A stretch of 5,638 bases of DNA, taken from Candidatus Microgenomates bacterium. Lineage in GTDB: Bacteria; Patescibacteriota; Microgenomatia; UBA1406; GWC2-37-13. The notes beneath the pieces were generated by a model. It searched no databases and had not been told where the DNA came from. It saw only the letters and a program-made list of their open reading frames with translations. A program made the translations under genes and the position numbers. The DNA lies in assembly GCA_016178125.1 (NCBI GenBank), contig JACOTV010000005.1:1-5638 (forward strand). The letters run 5' to 3'. Shown piece after piece: positions 1 to 4,883 of the stretch (positions within the stretch are counted from its first letter, which is position 1; each line of letters starts with the position of its first letter).

Positions 1-229
1 GTTTTCGGGAACGTTTGGATTCTTGTTTGTCGGGGCGCGCATACTGATATGGATAAATTTCGGCGTTTACCAAAAACAGTTCGCCACCAATCACTTTTAC
101 AAACGAGTCGTCGAGTTTGATCTTTTCGGCACGGATTGATTTGACTTCGGGGCCAGTCAGCATAATACCGACTTCAAACTGTTCGAGTTCTTCGTATTCG
201 CGACCGAACTTACGGTTCAGGATTCTCAT
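1..229 (-). CDS. smpB: SsrA-binding protein SmpB (N-terminal 76 codons, cut by window edge)
   Basis: SmpB binds the tRNA-like part of tmRNA (SsrA) and brings it to stalled ribosomes in the cytoplasm for trans-translation. Visible residues match the family's OB-fold core: LNRK near residues 4-7, an acidic stretch then FEVGIMLTG at 18-26, the signature PEVKSIRA at 27-34, DDSFVKV at 40-46, a GELFLVNAEI strand at 49-58, and the start of the basic RSRK segment at 73-76 where the window ends. The N-terminus is short, with few residues before LNRK. The ATG at 229 was chosen because the family match begins right after it and an extended -10 box lies 7 bases upstream; there is no Shine-Dalgarno. The gene follows the receiver-like gene by 13 bases on the same strand. 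The C-terminal tail, which normally inserts in the decoding site, lies outside the window. Identity is very likely. Confidence 0.95.
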   Translation of the reverse strand, partial: MRILNRKFGREYEELEQFEVGIMLTGPEVKSIRAEKIKLDDSFVKVIGGELFLVNAEIYPYQYARPDKQESKRSRK

Positions 230-236
230 AAGAAGT

Positions 237-245
237 ATTGTATCA
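237..245 (-). promoter_or_regulatory. Extended -10 promoter of smpB
   Basis: On the minus strand TGATACAAT (TGn plus TACAAT) is followed by 7 bases and then the smpB ATG. Initiation 6-7 bases after the -10 would fall at or beside the A of ATG, predicting a leaderless mRNA. The TGA of the extended motif is also the stop codon of the upstream receiver-like gene. No convincing -35 is seen. Confidence 0.6.
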
Positions 246-626
246 CTGCTCCCGGATGATCGCCGGCTCGCCGAGAACTTCGTTTATTTTATCGATCACC
301 TGAAGAATGCTGGCTGAGTCCATGGTGAGTGCCGCCGCCGCTCCGCGGTCGAGCATTTTTTGTACATAACTCGCGCTACTTTTTGAAGGAAGAAGTACCA
401 CTACAGGAATATCTTTTATTGTAGGATCGTCTTTGAGAACTTGAAGCGTATCGACAGCGTTTTTGAGGAGGATGATATCGGGTTTTAGGGAGGCGGCTTT
501 TGACTGGGTGTCGGCGGCGTCAAAAGCCGCCTCCATTTTAAGCCCTTCATGAGTAAAGATCTGGTTCATGATAAAAAATATCTGGTTGTTGCTTAAGTTG
601 GGATCGTTGAATAAAACAGTTTTCAT
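243..626 (-). CDS. Degenerate response-regulator receiver-like protein (pseudo-receiver)
   Basis: This 127-residue protein has the length and pattern of a stand-alone CheY-like receiver: MKTVLFNDPN at the start, LKPDIILL at 47-54 (strand 3), LQVLKDDP at 61-68, IKDIPVVVLLP at 70-80 (strand 4), a DRGAAAALT segment at 93-101 (strand 5), and a final helix IDKINEVLG at 111-119. The phosphotransfer residues are mostly gone. Strand 1 has Asn-Asp (7-8) instead of an acidic pair, and Lys55 sits where the phospho-acceptor Asp is expected after IILL. The loop that normally carries the MPxMDG motif is shortened to about five residues, and the lysine of strand 5 is replaced by Thr/Met (101-102). It is therefore probably a phosphorylation-independent interaction domain. 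No output domain, histidine kinase or partner is visible. It lies 18 bases after the unknown 190-residue gene and 13 bases before smpB. The fold assignment is by pattern; the biological role is unknown. Confidence 0.75.
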   Translation of the reverse strand: MKTVLFNDPNLSNNQIFFIMNQIFTHEGLKMEAAFDAADTQSKAASLKPDIILLKNAVDTLQVLKDDPTIKDIPVVVLLPSKSSASYVQKMLDRGAAAALTMDSASILQVIDKINEVLGEPAIIREQ

Positions 627-633
627 AGTATTT

Positions 634-642
634 ATTGTAACA
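634..642 (-). promoter_or_regulatory. Extended -10 promoter of the receiver-like gene
   Basis: The minus strand reads TGTTACAAT (TGn plus TACAAT), then 7 bases, then the ATG at 626. The architecture is the same as at smpB and predicts a leaderless transcript. It sits in the 18-base gap just after the stop codon of the preceding gene; no -35 match is evident. Confidence 0.6.
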
Positions 643-644
643 GT

Positions 645-1217
645 CTACGCTTGAGCCGATGATTGACGTGCTCGTGTCTGATGGGTTTGTGCTAACTGAT
701 TTGTGTCTCGATCAATGGCGCGTATCACGCGTTGAAGTTCACTGTTTGTTGGGTGTTCCTCAAGAAACGGCGGGGGAATAGACGCGCCATACTGCCGTGG
801 ATCTAGCGTGTAATACATAAGTCCGGTGCCGATGGTCACGAATTTGTGTATTTCTAGTGCGCGCTTTACTTGGATCCCCTCGGCATCACCGGCCGTTCCC
901 GTGAGATCGTACTTAAGATCAACAGCCAAGTTACTATATGGGTTATGTTCCCGCACTCTCACGCGTGTTCTCGTCGGCTGATGAACATCTCGATGGTATA
1001 CGACCTGGCTTATTTGTATCGTGCGTCGGCCCGCTTGCCAAAAACAGATCATATCCTTGCGATTTAGACCATCCGTTTCAAGTTGGTGAGTTGCGCCACG
1101 ATATTCTTTAGCGGGATAATGAGTCCATTCGGTTACCTCGGGGCGCACAAAACCATCTGCTACGGTTTGCAGGTGTCCTCGGGCATCAAACGGATACTTG
1201 GGCGTTAAGACTTCCAT
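645..1217 (-). CDS. Hypothetical protein, 190 residues, family not recognised
   Basis: I do not recognise this protein. It is soluble-looking: no signal peptide, no hydrophobic stretch long enough to span a membrane, no cysteine cluster (one Cys, near residue 58). The middle has alternating strand-like segments (TIQISQVVYHRD at 66-77, TRVRVREHN at 84-92, LAVDLKYDLTG at 97-107, then KFVTIGTGLMYYTLD around 125-139), suggesting a beta-rich fold. A short proline run follows (IPPPF) and then a helical, Gln/Arg-rich polar tail. The ATG at 1217 lies 12 bases after a TGCTATAAT box, and there is no Shine-Dalgarno. It ends with TAG, 18 bases before the receiver-like gene, and is divergent from the PAP2 gene. 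Continuous coding over 573 bases with a good promoter supports a real gene; function is unknown and it may be restricted to CPR bacteria. Confidence 0.75.
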   Translation of the reverse strand: MEVLTPKYPFDARGHLQTVADGFVRPEVTEWTHYPAKEYRGATHQLETDGLNRKDMICFWQAGRRTIQISQVVYHRDVHQPTRTRVRVREHNPYSNLAVDLKYDLTGTAGDAEGIQVKRALEIHKFVTIGTGLMYYTLDPRQYGASIPPPFLEEHPTNSELQRVIRAIDRDTNQLAQTHQTRARQSSAQA

Positions 1218-1229
1218 ATGCTATAGGAT

Positions 1230-1238
1230 ATTATAGCA
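1230..1238 (-). promoter_or_regulatory. Extended -10 promoter of the 190-residue unknown gene
   Basis: The minus strand reads TGCTATAAT, a perfect TATAAT with the TGn extension, 12 bases before the ATG at 1217. The predicted leader is only about 5 bases, with no room for a Shine-Dalgarno. A 17-base spacer would put its -35 around 1253-1258, interleaved with the divergent PAP2 promoter; that hexamer does not match consensus. Confidence 0.65.
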
Positions 1239-1271
1239 GACAATATGTGGCTATTTATCTGAAAAAGTTCA

Positions 1272-1277
1272 TATAAT
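1272..1277 (+). promoter_or_regulatory. -10 box of the PAP2 phosphatase gene
   Basis: Perfect TATAAT at 1272-1277, then 6 bases, then the ATG at 1284. Transcription would start on or next to the start codon (leaderless). No -35 match at 16-18 bases. An ATG at 1276 overlaps the box but is out of frame with the gene. Confidence 0.6.
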
Positions 1278-1283
1278 GAATGT

Positions 1284-1973
1284 ATGAAGCGCGCGACTGG
1301 ATTAAAAAGTAGGCATGCCGTTCAAATCTTCATTATTGAGATCGTCGTCGGATTGATCGTAAACCTGGTGTCATTATGGATATTTTTTGAAATCTCAAAG
1401 GGACTCTTAGGATACCAAATTGCTTTGTTTGACCAGTGGATAATACAAGTTGTGTATGCATGGCGGAGTCCGATAGTCACCGAGATTATGAAGGCAATAA
1501 CGTTGTTTGGCGGTACCGGGCTTTTGGCGTCGGCGCTTGTTGTTGCGATGGTGCTTTCAGCGTATCGGCGCAATAAGCGGTCGATAGTTTTTATGGGAAT
1601 GTTCTTGTCGGGCGCGGCCCTCAATATAGCGCTTAAGGACTTGTTCCATAGGCCGCGCCCGACCCTCATGCCCCTCGTGCACGAAGGAACCTACAGCTTC
1701 CCTTCGGGTCACGCTATGAATTCTTTTATTTTTTACATGGCACTTGCGTTATTGTTCTACCAATACACCCGTGATAAAACATTGGGGGTGGTGATGACTA
1801 TGGGGATGGGAATATGGGTTTTTCTTATTGGATTAAGTCGGGTGTATTTGGGCGCCCATTACCCCAGTGATGTGATTGCTGGATATTTTGCAGGACTATG
1901 GTGGCTGGTCACGATACTAATCATAGAAAAGATCGTTACGGTGGAAACCCTGATCGGGAAGCGAATGTCTTAG
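1284..1973 (+). CDS. PAP2-family membrane phosphatase (undecaprenyl-pyrophosphate or lipid phosphatase type)
   Basis: This 229-residue integral membrane protein carries the complete PAP2 acid-phosphatase signature: K118-x6-R125-P126 (in KDLFHRPRP), P140-S-G-H143, and S185-R186-x5-H192-x3-D196 (SRVYLGAHYPSD). His192 is the expected nucleophile, activated by Asp196, with His143 as acid/base. Hydrophobic segments near residues 13-37, 43-60, 76-93, 100-118, 147-161, 168-184 and 197-218 agree with the usual six-helix core. Family members dephosphorylate isoprenoid or lipid (pyro)phosphates at the outer face of the membrane. Recycling of undecaprenyl pyrophosphate is a plausible role here, but substrate cannot be read from the sequence. 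The start is supported by TATAAT 6 bases upstream. The gene is followed after 23 bases by the methyltransferase, which has its own -10 box in the gap. Confidence 0.93.
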   Translation: MKRATGLKSRHAVQIFIIEIVVGLIVNLVSLWIFFEISKGLLGYQIALFDQWIIQVVYAWRSPIVTEIMKAITLFGGTGLLASALVVAMVLSAYRRNKRSIVFMGMFLSGAALNIALKDLFHRPRPTLMPLVHEGTYSFPSGHAMNSFIFYMALALLFYQYTRDKTLGVVMTMGMGIWVFLIGLSRVYLGAHYPSDVIAGYFAGLWWLVTILIIEKIVTVETLIGKRMS

Positions 1974-1981
1974 GATGAACT

Positions 1982-1990
1982 TGGTATACT
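1982..1990 (+). promoter_or_regulatory. Extended -10 promoter of the methyltransferase gene
   Basis: TGGTATACT (TGn plus TATACT), followed by 6 bases and the ATG at 1997. The predicted transcription start coincides with that ATG, which is the reason for rejecting the in-frame GTG at 1991. No -35 match is seen. Confidence 0.6.
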
Positions 1991-1996
1991 GTGTGT

Positions 1997-2641
1997 ATGG
2001 ATTACGTTCGAAAAACTATTTTTGCCTACAACAGTAACCCCCAAAAATATATCGATAAGACCATGAACATGGTTCCCTACGATTGGGTCGATAAAATGGA
2101 AAAACTCCTTCCACCAGACGCTAAAGTCCTCGATGCCGGATGTGCCTACGGACGCGATGCCAACGAATTTTTCGAACGCGGATTCAACGTTGTTGGCGTT
2201 GATCTTTCAGAGGAACTTTTGGCCAAAGGGCACAACAAATTCCCAAAAGTAACACTGAAACACATGGATGTGCGAAAGCTGGAGTTCCCCAACGAAACCT
2301 TCGACGGCGTTTGGTGCAATGCAGTATTGTTGCATCTTACTGACCCGGACATTGAAAAATCACTGAAAGAATTTCATCGCGTTCTGAAAAAAGACGGCAT
2401 ACTATACACTTCGTTTCAAGAAGGGGATGACACCGAGGAGCGTATAACAACGTTTGGGGTCGACGCACCACGTTTTTTCAATCTCAAGTCCAAAGACGAT
2501 ATCGAAGAAATGCTCATGAATGCCGGATTTACGCTTTACGATTCCGAACGAACCGACGATATGAGAACCGAACAAGAAGATAAAAAATGGATATCAACGA
2601 TTTCAAAAAAAACTGAAGGAGGTGAGCAGGAAAATGAATAA
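1997..2641 (+). CDS. Class I SAM-dependent methyltransferase (Methyltransf_11/25 type)
   Basis: This 214-residue soluble enzyme has a Rossmann-type methyltransferase fold. Motif I is VLDAGCAYGRDA at 44-55 (usual form DxGxGxG; Ala replaces the second glycine). The acidic residue closing strand 2 is Asp69 in VVGVDLS and should bind the ribose of S-adenosylmethionine. HMDVRKLEF follows, then FDGVWCNAVLLHL (strand 4 and following helix), and HRVLKKDGILYTSFQEG (post-motif region). The methyl acceptor cannot be deduced; relatives act on small molecules, quinones or glycans. ATG 1997 is preferred over the in-frame GTG at 1991, because GTG falls immediately after the -10 box and ahead of the likely transcription start. 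The 3' end encodes a Lys/Glu-rich tail and contains a near-consensus Shine-Dalgarno (2617-2625) in front of a micro-ORF that overlaps the stop codon by 8 bases. Confidence 0.9.
   Translation: MDYVRKTIFAYNSNPQKYIDKTMNMVPYDWVDKMEKLLPPDAKVLDAGCAYGRDANEFFERGFNVVGVDLSEELLAKGHNKFPKVTLKHMDVRKLEFPNETFDGVWCNAVLLHLTDPDIEKSLKEFHRVLKKDGILYTSFQEGDDTEERITTFGVDAPRFFNLKSKDDIEEMLMNAGFTLYDSERTDDMRTEQEDKKWISTISKKTEGGEQENE
2617..2625 (+). promoter_or_regulatory. Near-perfect Shine-Dalgarno before the micro-ORF
   Basis: AGGAGGTGA (preceded by GA) matches the anti-Shine-Dalgarno of 16S rRNA over nine bases and ends 8 bases before an ATG at 2634. It lies inside the methyltransferase 3' end. None of the nine main genes in the window has a comparable site, so it marks a likely translation start in an operon-internal position. 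Confidence 0.6.
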
Positions 2642-2675
2642 AAGAGAGTCTTGTATCGTAACGTACAAAATGTAA
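2634..2675 (+). CDS. 13-codon micro-ORF with strong Shine-Dalgarno, overlapping methyltransferase stop
   Basis: ATG at 2634 begins MNKRESCIVTYKM and stops at TAA 2673-2675. The start overlaps the methyltransferase stop (ATGAATAA arrangement), the usual layout for translational coupling of the next gene in an operon. The peptide has no transmembrane segment and no run of one amino acid, so it does not look like an attenuation leader. It may be a real micropeptide, or the head of a small gene whose frame has been broken: see the 2681-2779 entry, which lies in the -1 frame relative to this one. Evidence is the start signal only; the product is too short to judge by sequence. Confidence 0.35.
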   Translation: MNKRESCIVTYKM

Positions 2676-2680
2676 AAACG

Positions 2681-2779
2681 ATGATTAGTGAGTCAACGAT
2701 GCAGATTAAGGAAGGTCGAGGCGTTCTGAGCCCGACCCCTCATACAAGCCCAACCGGACAAAGTAAGATGGAAAAGTAA
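2681..2779 (+). CDS. Possible small ORF (32 codons), or downstream half of a frameshifted small gene
   Basis: An ATG-started frame of 32 residues ending in TAA at 2777-2779, basic and Ser/Thr/Pro-rich (LSPTPHTSPTGQSKMEK near the end). It has no Shine-Dalgarno and no convincing -10 box of its own. The same frame is open back to 2642, directly after the methyltransferase stop. Removing two bases from the AGAGAG run at 2643-2648 (or adding one base upstream) would join it to the well-signalled ATG at 2634, giving a 47-residue protein. I do not recognise the peptide. It could be chance reading through a spacer. Confidence 0.25.
   Translation: MISESTMQIKEGRGVLSPTPHTSPTGQSKMEK
2714..2737 (+). other. 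Stem-loop in the methyltransferase/histidine phosphatase spacer
   Basis: GGTCG (2714-2718) pairs with CGACC (2733-2737) and GGC (2720-2722) with GCC (2730-2732), around a single bulged A and a 7-base loop. This 8-pair GC-rich stem is not followed by a T-run, so it is not a standard intrinsic terminator. It could be a processing or stabilising structure, or incidental. Confidence 0.35.
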
Positions 2780-2785
2780 TTAATT

Positions 2786-2794
2786 TGATTTAGA
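2786..2794 (+). promoter_or_regulatory. Weak candidate extended -10 of the histidine phosphatase gene
   Basis: TGATTTAGA (TGn plus TTTAGA) lies exactly 6 bases before the ATG at 2801, the same position as the boxes of neighbouring genes. The hexamer is a poor match to TATAAT, so this rests mainly on position. No Shine-Dalgarno precedes the start. Confidence 0.25.
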
Positions 2795-2800
2795 CGCTAC

Positions 2801-3424
2801 ATGAAACAAGCATCAAGTACTTTTTATGTCGTGCGACACGGCGAAACTCATTGGAATGCTGCACGGCGTATACAAGGACATTCTGATATTCCCCTGAACG
2901 AAATCGGCATACAACAAGCCACAAAAGCCGCCACGGCTTTGGCGCATGTGCCGTTTGATATGGCATTTTCGTCGGATTTATTACGCGCCCATCGAACCGC
3001 CGAGATTATTGCCGCAGAACATGCCTTGGTCGTCAAAACGACCGAAGTCCTCAGAGAACGCTTTTATGGAACGCTCGAGGGAAAAGATGTACAGGAACTC
3101 GATCTATTGCATAACCAATTGAGCACGCTTCTTTCTGCCGAGCGAGACGCTCATCGCGCATCTTTTAATGTTGAAAGCGATGAAAGCGTCGTGAGGCGAC
3201 TCATTACGTTTATCAGGGAAACCGCTATTGCCTACCCGGGGAAAACGGTACTCATTGTCTGTCATGGCGGGCTTATTCGTCAGTTACTGCATGAGTTGGG
3301 GTGTTATCCGCGTACGTTGGAGCGTCGGGTACGGGTCGGCAATACGGGGTTCGTTGCGTTTGAAACAGATGGCGCAGATTTTAGCGTGAAAGAAATAAGC
3401 GGGGTTACCTTGCTTGATGCATGA
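2801..3424 (+). CDS. Histidine phosphatase superfamily protein (phosphoglycerate mutase-like, PhoE/CobC branch)
   Basis: This 207-residue cytosolic enzyme has the full branch-1 histidine phosphatase signature. VVRHGETHWN at 10-19 holds the nucleophile His13 with Arg12. SSDLLRAHRTAE at 57-68 contributes Arg62 to the phosphate pocket. LRERFYGTLEG at 84-94 carries the likely proton donor Glu86. VCHGGLIR at 153-160 has the second catalytic His155. GHSDIPLNEIGIQQA at 26-40 is also typical of the family. It is shorter than cofactor-dependent phosphoglycerate mutases (about 230-250 residues), which favours a broad or dedicated phosphatase over glycolytic mutase; the substrate is not readable. The gene follows a 159-base spacer after the methyltransferase and converges on the GH39 gene with 3 bases between stop codons. 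The start is supported by the RHGET motif lying close to the N-terminus as usual. Confidence 0.92.
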   Translation: MKQASSTFYVVRHGETHWNAARRIQGHSDIPLNEIGIQQATKAATALAHVPFDMAFSSDLLRAHRTAEIIAAEHALVVKTTEVLRERFYGTLEGKDVQELDLLHNQLSTLLSAERDAHRASFNVESDESVVRRLITFIRETAIAYPGKTVLIVCHGGLIRQLLHELGCYPRTLERRVRVGNTGFVAFETDGADFSVKEISGVTLLDA

Positions 3425-3427
3425 ATT

Positions 3428-4825
3428 TTATATCTTCGTGATCTCAACGACCGACACATGATTGGGGGACATATATATGACGCGCTGTAAATCTTCGCCG
3501 TTTAAGGTGACCGTATCGAATTTTAGTTTTGAGTATCCAATATTCGTAACGCTCAGCTGATAGGTGCCTGGTTCGAGCCCAGAAAACGAAAGCGGCACTT
3601 GTTCGCCGTGCTTTCCTTCGGGATCATAATTTGCCAGTATGACTCGTATGGTGCTGTCTTTTTTAGCGGCTATTGCCTTTACATAATTACTTTCTCCGTC
3701 TACGCCTACGCGGTCGCCTTCGAGCAAATTAAGTAACTTGAGTGCTTCAAATCGAGCGCGGCGGGTGCCGTCTTGGGCGAGTATTCCGTGACTGGGATGA
3801 TCGCCGTCATGTGCTTCAAACGTAAACGCATAGGCGATGTTTCCATCGAGAAAATTTCGTACTGACCCAACAATATGTGCGGCTCCTGCGGGGCCGTCGG
3901 CTACGGGATTATACGCCGGGTCAAATCCCCATTCGGTAATAATTTTGGGTAGATCGCGATACTGTGAATAGGTTTCTGCAGGCATCCAGTCATTGATGTT
4001 TTTCATGTCGTCGGCATAGGTGTCTACAGACTGGGAATACCGGTGCCACGAAATGAAATCGACCCGTAAGTTCCGCTGGGTTGCGACGTCTAAAAATGTA
4101 CGCATCCAGTTGCGGTACGGGGCAGTGGTCGATGGCCCCCCAATATAAAACTTCTGCACTGACTGCGCGTTTTGTGCACCACGAACAGATTGTTCGTACA
4201 AATTCATGTAGCTTTTAGCTCCTCCGTAAACGCTCCACTTGCCGAAGGATTCAAGATCCGGCTCGTTCCAAACCTCGTAGTAAATGTTAGTGAGTGAATC
4301 TCCTTTTATTGTGCCCCCGCATAAGATCGTTGATTGCCCGCTATAGCGCTCGATTGTTTTTTGTACAACTTGGCGCCAGTCGTCCCAATTGCTGGGAGGC
4401 GAAACTACACTACCGTCTGAGGAGATGCTTCCGGGCATATAGCCAAGTGCAAAAAACGGCTTGGCGCCGGATGCGTAAATATCGCAAACGGTTTGGTCGA
4501 GCTGGGTCCAATCGTAACTTAAGCCTCCGGGTCCCCGAGATACCACGTTGTAGAAGTCATACAGATGATCAATGCGAATATATTCGGGAAACAGACTCCG
4601 CAGCTGAGACGTAACCGGCTGTAGCATGCGAACTCCGCTCTGTTCGCCTCCTTGGGCAATTGCTCGCCACGGCGTCTTGAGCGGCCCGAGATTTTTTTGC
4701 GCATCAACTCGTATATTTGCTTTTGCAAAGGAACCGATTAATAAGTAGCTAATGAAGATAAACACGGCAACCGGTACAACAATCCCAAGGGCGATCAAAG
4801 AGAACCTGATCTGCCTTGAATCCAT
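3428..4825 (-). CDS. Membrane-anchored GH39-family glycoside hydrolase
   Basis: This 465-residue protein starts with a short basic head and one hydrophobic segment (residues 8-30), a signal anchor that would leave the rest outside the cell. Next comes a clan GH-A (beta/alpha)8 barrel of GH39 type: YIRIDHLYDFYNV at 82-94, KPFFALGYMPGSIS at 122-135, YEVWNEPDL at 183-191 with acid/base Glu188, IGGPSTT near 228-234, FISWHRYS at 257-264, and IITEWGF at 295-301 with nucleophile Glu298. The spacing of the two glutamates (110) suits GH39 enzymes such as beta-xylosidases. From about 375 to the end a beta-sandwich-like accessory domain follows. The substrate is not readable; glycan or exopolysaccharide cleavage at the cell surface is likely. 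The ATG at 4825 was chosen over the in-frame ATG at 4927, which adds 34 hydrophilic residues before the anchor, overlaps the divergent DM13 gene and lies upstream of the promoter. Confidence 0.88.
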   Translation of the reverse strand: MDSRQIRFSLIALGIVVPVAVFIFISYLLIGSFAKANIRVDAQKNLGPLKTPWRAIAQGGEQSGVRMLQPVTSQLRSLFPEYIRIDHLYDFYNVVSRGPGGLSYDWTQLDQTVCDIYASGAKPFFALGYMPGSISSDGSVVSPPSNWDDWRQVVQKTIERYSGQSTILCGGTIKGDSLTNIYYEVWNEPDLESFGKWSVYGGAKSYMNLYEQSVRGAQNAQSVQKFYIGGPSTTAPYRNWMRTFLDVATQRNLRVDFISWHRYSQSVDTYADDMKNINDWMPAETYSQYRDLPKIITEWGFDPAYNPVADGPAGAAHIVGSVRNFLDGNIAYAFTFEAHDGDHPSHGILAQDGTRRARFEALKLLNLLEGDRVGVDGESNYVKAIAAKKDSTIRVILANYDPEGKHGEQVPLSFSGLEPGTYQLSVTNIGYSKLKFDTVTLNGEDLQRVIYMSPNHVSVVEITKI

Positions 4826-4831
4826 GCATTC

Positions 4832-4860
4832 ATGATACGTTACGTGCCTGGGATCTGCAA
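4832..4860 (-). promoter_or_regulatory. Promoter of the GH39 gene (-35 and -10)
   Basis: On the minus strand TTGCAG (4860-4855) is separated by 17 bases from TATCAT (4837-4832), followed by 6 bases and the ATG at 4825. The -10 is a good match and the -35 keeps the TTG core. The predicted start of transcription is at the ATG (leaderless). It interleaves with the divergent DM13 promoter. Confidence 0.6.
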
Positions 4861-4866
4861 ATGTAG

Positions 4867-4872
4867 TATCAT
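4867..4872 (+). promoter_or_regulatory. -10 box of the DM13 gene
   Basis: TATCAT, 11 bases before the ATG at 4884, predicting a leader of about 4-5 bases. The expected -35 position (about 4844-4849) lies inside the spacer of the divergent GH39 promoter and does not match consensus. Confidence 0.45.
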
Positions 4873-4883
4873 TAAGTGCTCCT

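Noticed and set aside
117..317. 66-codon plus-strand frame opposite smpB and the receiver-like gene
   Set aside because: Antisense shadow spanning two real genes; no promoter or Shine-Dalgarno, and the protein resembles nothing.
1991..1996. GTG start for the methyltransferase two codons upstream of ATG 1997
   Set aside because: The GTG directly abuts the -10 box, so it would lie ahead of the likely transcription start; ATG 1997 fits the 6-base spacing seen at other genes.
2634..2675. Attenuation leader peptide controlling the histidine phosphatase
   Set aside because: No run of a regulatory amino acid, and the stem-loop downstream (2714-2737) has no T-run or alternative pairing that I can see.
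2634..2675. Programmed -1 ribosomal frameshift joining the two small frames
   Set aside because: No slippery heptamer in the correct register: codons AAT AAA AGA cannot re-pair one base back, and +1 slippage soon meets a stop.
3398..3420. Terminator-like repeat AAGC...GCTT at the end of the histidine phosphatase gene
   Set aside because: The stem is short and interrupted, and it is not followed by an uninterrupted T-run.
4294..4614. 106-codon plus-strand frame inside the GH39 gene
   Set aside because: Antisense shadow of a well-supported catalytic domain; Arg-rich composition typical of a spurious frame.
4840..4872. Ten-residue minus-strand micro-ORF with AGGAG upstream, in the GH39/DM13 gap
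   Set aside because: It lies within the promoter region upstream of the predicted GH39 transcription start, so it would probably not be transcribed; most likely chance.
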